The notes below the pieces were generated by a model. It had not been told where the DNA came from and did not search any database. It saw only the letters and a list, made by a program, of their open reading frames with translations. Of a stretch of DNA of 64,000 nt, positions 1-8,037 are shown piece by piece (position 1 is the first letter of the stretch; each line of letters begins with the position of its first letter). The translations under genes and the position numbers were made by a program. Origin of the DNA: UBA3102 sp964413055 (GTDB lineage: Bacteria; Bacillota; Desulfotomaculia; Desulfotomaculales; Pelotomaculaceae); contig CAYPRB010000005.1 of NCBI GenBank assembly GCA_964413055.1, positions 120,773 to 184,772 of the forward strand, written 5' to 3'.

Positions 1-594
1 GAGCCGGCCCAGATCGACCGCGTGCGGGGGAGAGCGGTTCTCTCCGCGCTGGGGCTGGACGGCGGCCGGCCGGTGGCCGGTATCTCGGTGCGGCCCTGGA
101 AGGGACAGGACGGCTACGTGGAAGCGGTGGCCGGGGCGGCGGACGACCTGGCCCGGGACGGGTGGCAGGTGCTGCTGGTGCCCATGCATTTTCCGGATGA
201 CGATGTGACCTGCCGGGCGGTGGCCGCGCGGATGAAAGCCGGGGCTTTTGTTTTGGGGCGCGGGGCTGATTACCAGGACCTGCTGGCCGTTACCGCCAAC
301 CTCGGGCTGGCGGTGGGTATGCGGCTGCACTTTCTTATTTTCAGCGCTATTTCGGGCGTGCCCCTGGTGGGGATTCCTTACGATCCCAAGGTAAACCTTT
401 TTTTGCGGGCGGTCGGACTGCCGCCGGGCTTGAGCGCCGAGGGGCTGAATTACGGCGACCTGTCCGCCGCCATCAGCAGGGTGCTGGCCGACCGGGAAAG
501 GATCAGCGCCGGTATCCGGGAAAAAGTGGCGCTGCTGCGCGGGGAAGCGAAAAAAAATGCCGTGCTGGCGGCTGAACTTTTTGCGCCGGTTTGA
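1..594 (+). CDS. csaB: Polysaccharide pyruvyl transferase CsaB, C-terminal part
   Basis: The reading frame is open from the first base, so the gene starts upstream of the window and only the last 197 residues are visible. The segment GMRLHFLIFSAISGVPLVGI followed by PYDPKV is the conserved C-terminal block of CsaB-type pyruvyl transferases. CsaB adds pyruvate ketals to secondary cell-wall polysaccharide, and this modification is what SLH domains bind. That fits the SLH-bearing protein at 8038-10263 in the same cluster. Assignment to the pyruvyl transferase family is by recalled motif; the N-terminal half cannot be checked. Confidence 0.85.
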   Translation, partial: EPAQIDRVRGRAVLSALGLDGGRPVAGISVRPWKGQDGYVEAVAGAADDLARDGWQVLLVPMHFPDDDVTCRAVAARMKAGAFVLGRGADYQDLLAVTANLGLAVGMRLHFLIFSAISGVPLVGIPYDPKVNLFLRAVGLPPGLSAEGLNYGDLSAAISRVLADRERISAGIREKVALLRGEAKKNAVLAAELFAPV

Positions 595-730
595 CGTCTA
601 AAGGTATAAGCAGATTATTTCCGTCATTTTAGCGCCGTTATGCTTGTGCGGGGCGGGAATATTTCACCAGGGTTTGCCTGCAGGAATAAAACGGGCGATG
701 TCGAAATACACGCCGGGGAGGAGTAATTTT

Positions 731-1138
731 ATGCCTGTTAAGAAAAAAACTAAAACGCTGTTAATAGCTATTTTTGCCGTGGCACTTTTGTTTTTGGGTT
801 ACACGGCCTTTGCCGCCGGGACCAACGGTGCGCCGGGCGGGAGCGAAGACCCGCTGGTGGCCCGGAGTTACGTGGACTGGAAAGTGGTCGAACTGGAGGC
901 CGGCCAGGTGCTGGAGGGAAAAGCCAGTGCGGAGTTTATCCTCAGGCGCGGCCAGGCGGAAGTCGTTGACACTTCCGGGGACGGCATTCCCGACCTCACC
1001 GCGGGCGTGGACATTTTTGCGGGAGACCGGGTGCCGCAAAACCATTTGCTGCTTATTCCCAGGGAAGACGGGCGGGGCATTAAAGCGTTGTCCGGCGGCG
1101 TCTGGGTTATGTACCGGGGCGCGGCCGGGGTGTGGTAG
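731..1138 (+). CDS. Small membrane-anchored or secreted hypothetical protein
   Basis: A 135-residue protein. ATG at 731 is chosen because GGGGAGGAG lies just upstream; the frame is open further upstream but has no ribosome site there. Residues 1-9 are basic (MPVKKKTKT) and are followed by about 18 hydrophobic residues ending in TAFAAG, a signal peptide or single anchor. The mature part is compact, with the phrases VDTSGDGIPDLTAGVD and NHLLLIPREDGRG suggesting a small beta-rich domain exposed outside the membrane. I do not recognise a named family. It sits between csaB and an LCP ligase, so a role at the cell surface is likely but unproven. Confidence 0.8.
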   Translation: MPVKKKTKTLLIAIFAVALLFLGYTAFAAGTNGAPGGSEDPLVARSYVDWKVVELEAGQVLEGKASAEFILRRGQAEVVDTSGDGIPDLTAGVDIFAGDRVPQNHLLLIPREDGRGIKALSGGVWVMYRGAAGVW

Positions 1139-1173
1139 GTGTAGGTGAAGAGGCTGGAGCGAGGTGAATTGTT

Positions 1174-2574
1174 GTGAGGACCAAAAGACGCCGCAAACTG
1201 AAGCGCAAAACGCCTTTTATCGTTACCTGTTTATTGTTGCTGGTGCTGCTGGCCGGCGGCGGCATGCTGGTGAAGAGCGTGTTTTTCCCGGGCGGCTCCG
1301 GCGGGGGCGGTGCGTCCGTGTCCGATGCGGGGGAGGAAGCCGGGCTGGAGGAGCGCTTGAACGTGCTGCTGCTGGGTATAGACGCCCGGAGCGGTGAGAC
1401 CAGGGCCCGGTCCGATACCATGATCCTGGCCAGCGTCGACCCGGAAAGCAAGCAGATGTGCCTGCTTTCCATCCCGCGGGATACCGGGGTCAGCATTCCC
1501 GGGCACGGCTGGGATAAGATCAACGGCGCAACCGTTTACGGCGGACCGGAACTTGCCTTGAAAGCGGTTTCCAACCTGCTGGGAACCACGGTTAAATATT
1601 ACGTGATGACCAACTTCAGCGGATTTAAGGATGTGGTCGATACCCTCGGCGGGGTTACCCTGAACGTGGAACAAAATATGTACCACTGGGACCCGGAGGA
1701 CGGGGGTGCCTACGGGATTAACCTGAAAAAGGGCCTGCAGCGCCTTGACGGGGATGAAGCCCTGCAGTTTGTGCGTTACCGGAAGTACGATATGGCAGAC
1801 ATCGACCGTGTTAAGAACCAGCAAAAGTTCCTGGCGGCGCTGGCCGGTGAGGTTTTGCAGCCGGGTACCCTTCCCAAGCTGCCCAAGCTGGTGCCGGTAA
1901 TCAACCGTTATGTGGACACCAACCTGGGGTTGAGTGATTTGTACACGCTGGCCGCGGCTGCGCGCAACCTGACGGACGGGGATATTGTCACCCAGACTTT
2001 GCCCGGGCGGCCGGTAACAGTGAACGGGCTCAGCTACTGGGGGGTTAACCCGTCGGAAGCCAGGCAGACGCTGGCGCAGCTTTTCAAGGGGGAAGCCTTA
2101 ACTCAGGTCGTGCTGGCCACCCCCTTAGACCTTAGTTACCTCCCCCGGAGCGCGGTGCTCGGGCCGGTGGAGGCGGATGCAGGGCAGGATGAGCTTGATG
2201 AGCCGGAAGAACAAGATCCGGATACGGAAACAGAACCGGGTGAACCGGAACCGGAAACGGAAATGGAACCGGAAGAACCGGAAACGGATGAATCAGAACC
2301 GGGAACGGAGCCGGTGGAGAACGAACCCGGAGCAGAGCCGGACGAACCCGGGACTGAAACCGGGCCGGGAGCAGAATCAGGGGTACCGGAACCGGGTGCG
2401 GATGAGGAAGGTTCCAGTGCGGATGAGGAAGGTTCCAATGACTCAAGCGTATCAGAAACCTCAGACGGAACCCCCGGCGACACAACCGTGATTATAACCC
2501 CCGTGGACGATAGCGGTCATGACGGCGACGGCGAGACCGGATTCGTTCTCGACAGTACTTTTGAAAATGAATAA
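1174..2574 (+). CDS. LytR-CpsA-Psr (LCP) family glycopolymer ligase with acidic tail
   Basis: A 466-residue protein starting at GTG 1174 behind GGAGCGAGGTG. The basic N-terminus is followed by one membrane segment (about residues 14-36). The LCP catalytic domain spans about residues 60-240, with NVLLLGIDAR, RSDTMILASVDP, LLSIPRDT, DKINGA and LQFVRYRK, including the conserved Arg and Asp residues that hold the polyprenyl pyrophosphate. LCP enzymes transfer wall glycopolymers from lipid carriers to peptidoglycan outside the membrane. After about residue 325 the protein becomes an unusual tail rich in Glu, Pro, Gly, Thr and Ser. The genes around it for surface-polymer assembly suggest it attaches the polymer made here. 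Confidence 0.9.
   Translation: MRTKRRRKLKRKTPFIVTCLLLLVLLAGGGMLVKSVFFPGGSGGGGASVSDAGEEAGLEERLNVLLLGIDARSGETRARSDTMILASVDPESKQMCLLSIPRDTGVSIPGHGWDKINGATVYGGPELALKAVSNLLGTTVKYYVMTNFSGFKDVVDTLGGVTLNVEQNMYHWDPEDGGAYGINLKKGLQRLDGDEALQFVRYRKYDMADIDRVKNQQKFLAALAGEVLQPGTLPKLPKLVPVINRYVDTNLGLSDLYTLAAAARNLTDGDIVTQTLPGRPVTVNGLSYWGVNPSEARQTLAQLFKGEALTQVVLATPLDLSYLPRSAVLGPVEADAGQDELDEPEEQDPDTETEPGEPEPETEMEPEEPETDESEPGTEPVENEPGAEPDEPGTETGPGAESGVPEPGADEEGSSADEEGSNDSSVSETSDGTPGDTTVIITPVDDSGHDGDGETGFVLDSTFENE
2172..2450 (+). repeat. Low-complexity Glu/Pro/Gly-coding repeat region in the LCP gene
   Basis: Imperfect tandem units of the type GAACCGGAA and GAACCGGGA encode alternating EP, EPE, EPG and EPET blocks in the C-terminal tail of the LCP protein. 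The repeats are degenerate rather than exact. The tail would be strongly acidic, extended and extracytoplasmic. Such tracts can change length by slippage. Confidence 0.7.
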
Positions 2575-2582
2575 GCAAAGAC

Positions 2583-2622
2583 GTGACAGGGGGACGGTTC
2601 TTTTGAACCGTCCCCCTGTCAC
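2583..2622. repeat. Perfect 18-bp inverted repeat, REP-like, possibly a shared terminator
   Basis: GTGACAGGGGGACGGTTC, then TTTT, then its exact reverse complement. It lies between the convergent LCP and DUF4330 genes, 8 bases after one stop codon and 12 before the other. There is no T-tract on either side, so termination by this hairpin is uncertain. The sequence type (GACAGGGGGACGG) resembles extragenic palindromes I recall as common in Firmicute genomes; only one copy is in this window. Confidence 0.75.
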
Positions 2623-2634
2623 ACTTTGTCACGC

Positions 2635-3126
2635 TTATTTTATGGTGACGCCGTAAATGATGCCGGAGGAGGTGACCAGGTTGGTCTTGACGGAAATCTC
2701 GGCGCCGGTTTTGATTTCCTTGTTGCCGATGGTGATGTTGTTGTCGGTGATAATGGCGGGAGCATGCGCGGTGACGATCACGTTGTATTTTTCCGGCACA
2801 TCCGCCAGCACTATTTTACCGTCCAGGGTGGGCACGGCTTCTTGATAGGGCAGTACCTCGGTGTTTACAATCGTACCCAGCAAAATGTTGGTATCGACGT
2901 CCCGCACCGTCAGACCTTCTTGAAAGCCTTCCACGGTGGGCTGACGCACTTCCTCGATTAAAACCTTGAATTCAATCTCGCCGTTTTGCGCGGCCAGGCC
3001 CCGGTTGACGAAAAAAAGTTTGTATACTCCCGCCGCCAGCAGGGTCACGACCAGGCAGACTATGATTGCATCGACAAAGTTAAACCCCGTTTTTCTCTTT
3101 TCAATTTTATCCGGCATCAAATTCAT
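2635..3126 (-). CDS. DUF4330 domain membrane protein
   Basis: A 163-residue protein. Residues about 17-40 form one membrane segment (FNFVDAIIVCLVVTLLAAGV), followed by an extracytoplasmic domain of about 120 residues with ILLGTIVNTEVLPYQEAVP and alternating hydrophobic strands, typical of DUF4330. The function of this family is not known. Its first 20 bases overlap the end of the O-antigen-ligase-like gene, so the two are translated from one message. The pairing suggests an accessory role in polymer assembly, but that is inference. Confidence 0.8.
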   Translation of the reverse strand: MNLMPDKIEKRKTGFNFVDAIIVCLVVTLLAAGVYKLFFVNRGLAAQNGEIEFKVLIEEVRQPTVEGFQEGLTVRDVDTNILLGTIVNTEVLPYQEAVPTLDGKIVLADVPEKYNVIVTAHAPAIITDNNITIGNKEIKTGAEISVKTNLVTSSGIIYGVTIK

Positions 3127-4705
3127 TCCTTTCGTGGTCAGGTGATGACTGGTAAAGTTTATGGAGTACCAGCAGAACTGCCGCCAGCAACCAGATTAAT
3201 ACGGCCAGTTTGTAGTACCAGAGGAAGTAGTCCACCAGCGAGTGTACTAAAAATCCTGCCCCGGCCCCCATGATGCCGGCGTTCAGATTGCGGATGTAAG
3301 TACTTCCCGCCGCGCGCAGCTTGATTCCCAGGCGCAGCAGCACCAGAAACAGCCAGGCGCCGGCCGCCAGGCCAATTATACCAAACTCGCTGATTACCTG
3401 TAAATACAGGTTGTGTGCGTGGGGGACCGCGTTATTGTTGATCATGTGGGGGTAATACACCCGGGCAAATGCGTTGCGGCCCAGCCCTACCCCGGTGAAC
3501 CAGTGCTCCTTGAGCAGAGCCAGAGTGGAAAGCCAGGTGTCGAGCCGGTAAGCGATGGAAGAGTCTTTTAAAGAGGTAATGGTGGCAAGCCGTTGCAAAA
3601 CCGAATCCGGCATCAAAAAGTAGCCGCACACGCCGGCCACGGGCAGCGCCTGCAGCAGCCACTTGCTTTTGAACAGGGCAAAAACCGCCAGGGCCGCGGC
3701 AAAGGCCAGCCAGCCGCCCCGGGAATAGGTAAGGACCAGGCAAAGGCTAAAAAGCGCCGCGGCCAGGAGGTAAAACACCTGCCGCCGGCGGTTGGCGGTA
3801 CCGAACATGCCGCCGAGTGCAAGCGGGGTCAGCAGGACCAGGTACTGCGCCAGGAGGTTCGGGTTTTCAAAAACCGCGTAAGCGCGGTTTCTTAATTCCG
3901 GGTTTTCGGCCACGTCGACCCATTCTTTTTGCACTCCGGCGACCCCGGCAAAAAATTCGTAGGCGGCGTAACCGGCGGTGAGCATGCCTGCCGTGACCAG
4001 GCAAAGGATAAAGCGGTCCAGTTGTTCCCGCCGGTCGAATATATTGACCATAACCAGCAAATAAATCAGCCCGGTGACGGGAATCAAGAACTCACTGGCG
4101 CTGGTTGCAAAAGAAACCGAGGTAACGGTAGCGTAGAACATTACCAGGAATAAGAGCAGCAGCGGCACCAGCACCGGGGTAAGGTAAAAACGGAAGTGCC
4201 GCCGGGTTCCGGTTAAAATTTCCAGCCCCAGGACGCCCAGGGTCCACAGGGATAACAAGAATACCACCTTGAAGGGCACAAAGGGCAAAATGAGGACCGC
4301 CAGATACAACCCGGCTTCCACCCGGTAAAGTACCGCGCCGGCCGCCAGGACGGCGCCCAGCGCGCCCAGCGCCTGCGGCCAGGGTAACCAGACCAGGGCG
4401 GTAAACGCCAGGAGTGCCAGGGCGGACCAGGTGCCGTAAACGGCTCCCCGGTACAGGCGGCCTGCCGGCCGCGGGGGCAGGCGGAAATGTTTTTCCAGGC
4501 CGGAGGCCAGTGACTGCAGCAGCGTGTAGGTGCGGCTCCGGCGGACCGGCTCCCGTCGCAGCAGTTGTCCGGTAAAGCTTTCCCGGCAGGAGCGCGCCAG
4601 GATACGCGTAAATTTGCCCGTCAGGCTGCGGGCAAAGCCTTGCGACCACGACCCGGTAAGGCGGTCGAGGACGTTTTTTCCGTGGCGAATGATAAAACTA
4701 TCCAT
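3107..4705 (-). CDS. O-antigen ligase/polymerase-like membrane protein (Wzy_C family)
   Basis: A 532-residue polytopic protein with about ten or more hydrophobic segments after a 100-residue basic cytoplasmic N-terminus. The diagnostic stretch is around residues 385-445: SIAYRLDTWLSTLALLKEHW, then TGVGLGRNAF, and AVPHAHNLYLQVISEFGIIG, the large outer loop of the Wzy_C superfamily with its Arg and His residues. These proteins polymerise or ligate lipid-linked glycans at the outer membrane leaflet. The ATG start has AAAGGT upstream. It is co-oriented with the glycosyltransferase at 4798-6033 and the DUF4330 gene, forming a minus-strand three-gene unit. Confidence 0.87.
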   Translation of the reverse strand: MDSFIIRHGKNVLDRLTGSWSQGFARSLTGKFTRILARSCRESFTGQLLRREPVRRSRTYTLLQSLASGLEKHFRLPPRPAGRLYRGAVYGTWSALALLAFTALVWLPWPQALGALGAVLAAGAVLYRVEAGLYLAVLILPFVPFKVVFLLSLWTLGVLGLEILTGTRRHFRFYLTPVLVPLLLLFLVMFYATVTSVSFATSASEFLIPVTGLIYLLVMVNIFDRREQLDRFILCLVTAGMLTAGYAAYEFFAGVAGVQKEWVDVAENPELRNRAYAVFENPNLLAQYLVLLTPLALGGMFGTANRRRQVFYLLAAALFSLCLVLTYSRGGWLAFAAALAVFALFKSKWLLQALPVAGVCGYFLMPDSVLQRLATITSLKDSSIAYRLDTWLSTLALLKEHWFTGVGLGRNAFARVYYPHMINNNAVPHAHNLYLQVISEFGIIGLAAGAWLFLVLLRLGIKLRAAGSTYIRNLNAGIMGAGAGFLVHSLVDYFLWYYKLAVLIWLLAAVLLVLHKLYQSSPDHERNEFDAG

Positions 4706-4797
4706 TTTTTGATCAGACCTTTTTTAAAATGCTGATTTGAAAAAAACTAAATAACTTTAAATTTGATTTCGGGCACAGAAGGTTAGGTTTGCTTGGT

Positions 4798-6033
4798 TCA
4801 CATGGTCAGGCCGCAGTGCGCGGCTAAAATTTCCGCAATATCGTTTACCCGCGCCGTCCAGGAGTGTTTTTCCATCATCGCCGCCTGGCGTGCGGCCCGG
4901 TCCGGCCCGTGGTCTTTGAGCGCCGCGTCCGTTGCGGCGGCAAAACCTTCCCGGCTTTCCGGTACATAGACAAAGGCGCGAAAATCTTCCACCGCCGGGA
5001 GAGCCGTGGATACCACCGGCTTGCCGGTGGACAGGTACTCGTAGAGCTTCAGCGGGTCGGAAGCCCGGGAGTGCTCGGCCCCGGTCCTGGGCAGCAGGAG
5101 CGCCGAGGCGCAGTGCAGATAGCCGGGCAGCAGGCCGTAGGGACGGCTCCGCAGCCAGTGGACGTTGGGCCGGTCCAGCAGTTCCCGCCACAGGCCGGCG
5201 TCGACCGTGCCCTCGTAACAGTGGCCGATCAGTACCAGGGAGCAGCCGGGCCTGGCGCCGGCCAGCCGGAGCAGCAGCGGCAGGTCGACCCAGGAATTAA
5301 TGGAACCGGTGTACATCAGCACGGGCCGGGGGATGCCGGCCATTTCCGGCGGCGGTACCGGCGCCGCCCCCGGCGATTGTGCCGGTGCCGGCAGGCGGCC
5401 GGGTTCCCGCGGCCGGAAATGCTCCACATCGACGCCGTTCCGGACCACGTGCACGGGGCGGCCGTACAGCGCGGCGTATTTGCGCGCCAGCTCCCGGGAG
5501 ACCGCGATTACCACGCTGCTGCGGTCCATCATATAACGGTAAAAAGACTTGTTTCCGGCCAGCACCCTGGGGTGGTCCCTGATCAGGGGAAAAGCGAAGG
5601 AGTCGTCCAGGATGTGAAAGAGCAGGTGCCGCGGGCGCAGTTTTTGCACCAGACCGGTCTGGGTATAGCTCCAGGAGGAGATGTATACCAGTACCCGCTC
5701 CCGCCAGGACGGGCCGTAACGCTCCCGCAGGAGCCGGTCCAGTTTTGCGGCGGCATGGCTGTCCGCCAGCTTGCGCAGGCCCAGAAACACGGGCGCAAAG
5801 CCCAGCGGCGGCGCGTATATTTCGATCCCGTCGCAGACTTCCCGCTGCCAGCGGGTGGCGCCGGCCAGGTAGGCCGGGTCGCCGGCCGCTTCCCGGAACC
5901 CCCGGGGCGGTTCGAGATACAGCCGGTCCGCCCGGCCGCGGCAGGCGGCGGCCAGGAAGCGCACCGTGTCGTTAATTTCCTGCCGGTGCCAGGGGTTCAT
6001 GCCTACAAAAACCACCGCCTGAATCTTATTCAA
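4798..6033 (-). CDS. Glycosyltransferase, GT4-like (GT-B fold)
   Basis: A 411-residue cytosolic enzyme. It begins at a TTG (complement of 6031-6033) preceded by GGAGG. The N-terminal half contains FHILDDSFAFP, a motif of TuaH-like glycosyltransferases, and VVIAVSRELARKYAALYG then VRNGVDVEHF. The C-terminal nucleotide-sugar site includes RPVLMYTGSINSWVDLPLL and DPLKLYEYLSTGKPVVST, where the Glu and Lys contact the donor. It is first gene of the minus-strand unit with the polymerase. Substrate and linkage cannot be read from the sequence. Confidence 0.85.
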   Translation of the reverse strand: MNKIQAVVFVGMNPWHRQEINDTVRFLAAACRGRADRLYLEPPRGFREAAGDPAYLAGATRWQREVCDGIEIYAPPLGFAPVFLGLRKLADSHAAAKLDRLLRERYGPSWRERVLVYISSWSYTQTGLVQKLRPRHLLFHILDDSFAFPLIRDHPRVLAGNKSFYRYMMDRSSVVIAVSRELARKYAALYGRPVHVVRNGVDVEHFRPREPGRLPAPAQSPGAAPVPPPEMAGIPRPVLMYTGSINSWVDLPLLLRLAGARPGCSLVLIGHCYEGTVDAGLWRELLDRPNVHWLRSRPYGLLPGYLHCASALLLPRTGAEHSRASDPLKLYEYLSTGKPVVSTALPAVEDFRAFVYVPESREGFAAATDAALKDHGPDRAARQAAMMEKHSWTARVNDIAEILAAHCGLTM

Positions 6034-6339
6034 CCGTACGTCCTCCGTAAAAAGTTGTCAAGTTTGCCGTGTAATCATGTCCAATCCTATCCGGGGCAGA
6101 CGTTTTAAAACGTTGCTGCCCTGTTTATTTTAATACATTGCTGAAAAAGACACAATAATCAACCTCTGGACAGGAAAGAACGGACCCTTTTCCGGCCCCG
6201 GCTTTCCAGCCCCGGCAGGATAAATTTTCCGGTTTCGGGAATTTTAATTTTGGGACGGGGCACTAATCCTGGACCTGGTGGTAAATTGATGTGAAATGTG
6301 TTATTATTGGTTATTAAAGCCGGGGAGGAGTGGCGCATA
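6034..6339. other. Divergent intergenic region with palindrome
   Basis: This 306-base stretch separates the minus-strand glycosyltransferase from the plus-strand flippase and must carry both promoters, though no clear pair of -35 and -10 boxes stands out. At 6094-6121 GGGCAG, the perfect 14-base palindrome ACGTTTTAAAACGT and CTGCCC form a hairpin with a 2-base bulge. A CCGG-rich stretch follows around 6190-6230. No coding sequence is apparent. Confidence 0.6.
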
Positions 6340-7902
6340 TTGTCACCGGCTGCCGGAACCATTGCCCGCGCGGCGCTGGTACTGTTGATATTTAATATAT
6401 TATCCAAGTTGACGGCACTGGTGCGGGAAGTGGTTATTGCCCGGCAGTTCGGGGCAACCGCCGAGATGGATGCCTACCTGGTGGCGTTTTCAATTCCTTC
6501 GGTGCTGTTTTTTCTTTTTACCGGGGCCCTGGCCACGGTGGTGGTGCCGGTTTATTCGGAATATGCCGCCCGCGGCCGGGAGCAGGAAGCCTGGGGGTTG
6601 TTCGGCACCTTTTTTAATGCGTTGCTGGTGATTTTGATACTCACCACCGCTGCCGGCCTGCTGTGCGCGCCCTGGCTGGTGAAGCTGCTGGCGCCCGGGT
6701 TTCAGGAAACTTCGGTCAGTTTGGCCGTGGAATTGACCAGGCTGATGTTCCCGCTGCTAATCTTCAGCGGCCTGGCCTCCCTGTTCGGCGGTCTCTTGAA
6801 CGCCAGGAATATTTTTGCCGTTACCGCCCTGAACGCGCCCCTTTCCAACATAGCGGTGATCGTGGCGGTTTTAACTTTGAGCGGATTTCTGGGAGTGCAC
6901 GGGATGGCGCTGGGGGTGCTGGCCGGCGGCGTCGCCGCGGCCCTGGTGCAGCTGCCCGCACTGCGCCGGGCCGGATTTCGTTTCCGCCCCGGGGTTCCCT
7001 TTAACCACCCCGACCTGAAGAAAATTTTCCGGCTGCTCCTGCCCATCACCGTGGGGCTTTCCATCAGCCAGACTTATATCCTGATTGACCGTTTCCTGGG
7101 TTCCGGCCTGGCAGCGGGCAGTATTTCCGCGCTTAATTACGCCAACCGGTTGATTCAAATGCCGGTGGGGCTTTTTGCCACGGCCCTGGGGACGGCTGTT
7201 TTCCCGTCGCTGACCCGGCGGGCGGCCGGGAAAGACTTGCGCGGGTTGGGGGAGGGAGTGCGGCGCGCGCTGCGTCTCATCATTCTGGTTTGTGTACCGG
7301 CGTCGGTGGTACTGCTGGTGCTGCGGGAGCCGCTGGTGGTGCTGTTTTTCGAGAGAGGCGCTTTTGATGCCCGGGCAACCGGGATGACCGCTGCGGCCCT
7401 GTTTTTTTACTCTTTCGGCCTGGTGGGTTGGGCCGGGGAATTTGTCCTGGCGCGGGGATTCTTTTCCCTGCAGGACACCCGCACCCCGGTAAAAATCAGC
7501 GCGGTGGCCGTGACGGTCAATCTGGCGCTGAGCCTGGCCCTGATCGGACCGATGCAGCACAGCGGCCTGGCGCTGGCCAATTCCACCGCCGCGCTGACCA
7601 ATATGACCCTGCTGCTCATCTACCTGAACCGCCGTGTGGCCGGCCTGTGGGATCTGGCCATGGGGCGTTTTATCGCGACGGTCCTGCTGGCGGCCGGAGT
7701 AATGGGCGCGGCCGTCCATATGCTGCTCCCCCGGGTGGAGGCGGCGGTTTCCGCCGGGACGTTGCTGCTGGCGTTGCAGGTAAGCCTGGCCACTGCCGCG
7801 GGTATGGCGGTTTATGCGGTGGTGCTCGCGTTGCTGCGCGTTGAAGAGGTCCGCAGCTTGTGGGGGATATTGAAAAATATGCTACCTATTTCCTTCCGAT
7901 GA
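6340..7902 (+). CDS. MurJ/MviN-type lipid flippase, first paralogue
   Basis: A 520-residue protein with about 14 hydrophobic segments of the MOP exporter superfamily. TTG at 6340 is preferred because GGGGAGGAG ends 9 bases before it; a GTG at 6298 would add 14 residues without a ribosome site. Family signatures are KLTALVREVVIARQFGATAE near the N-terminus, SALNYANRLIQMPVGLFATA and FSLQDTRTPVKIS. MurJ flips lipid II; paralogues are thought to flip other undecaprenyl-linked sugars. Its place between glycosyltransferases and an SLH protein suggests the surface polymer as cargo. A second paralogue lies at 18202-19776. Confidence 0.9.
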   Translation: MSPAAGTIARAALVLLIFNILSKLTALVREVVIARQFGATAEMDAYLVAFSIPSVLFFLFTGALATVVVPVYSEYAARGREQEAWGLFGTFFNALLVILILTTAAGLLCAPWLVKLLAPGFQETSVSLAVELTRLMFPLLIFSGLASLFGGLLNARNIFAVTALNAPLSNIAVIVAVLTLSGFLGVHGMALGVLAGGVAAALVQLPALRRAGFRFRPGVPFNHPDLKKIFRLLLPITVGLSISQTYILIDRFLGSGLAAGSISALNYANRLIQMPVGLFATALGTAVFPSLTRRAAGKDLRGLGEGVRRALRLIILVCVPASVVLLVLREPLVVLFFERGAFDARATGMTAAALFFYSFGLVGWAGEFVLARGFFSLQDTRTPVKISAVAVTVNLALSLALIGPMQHSGLALANSTAALTNMTLLLIYLNRRVAGLWDLAMGRFIATVLLAAGVMGAAVHMLLPRVEAAVSAGTLLLALQVSLATAAGMAVYAVVLALLRVEEVRSLWGILKNMLPISFR

Positions 7903-8037
7903 ATTTTATCCTTAGGCAGGAAGTAAAGCTTCAAGATAGAAATTTAATCATAAGCACCCATGTTAAAATATGTCTAATATTGCGATGAAAAACCGGTGTT
8001 TGAAGGTGTTTTAAATTGATAAGGAGTTGACATCACC

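Noticed and set aside
4864..6108. Plus-strand frame of 414 codons
   Set aside because: Antisense to the glycosyltransferase at 4798-6033, with no recognisable motif and biased composition.
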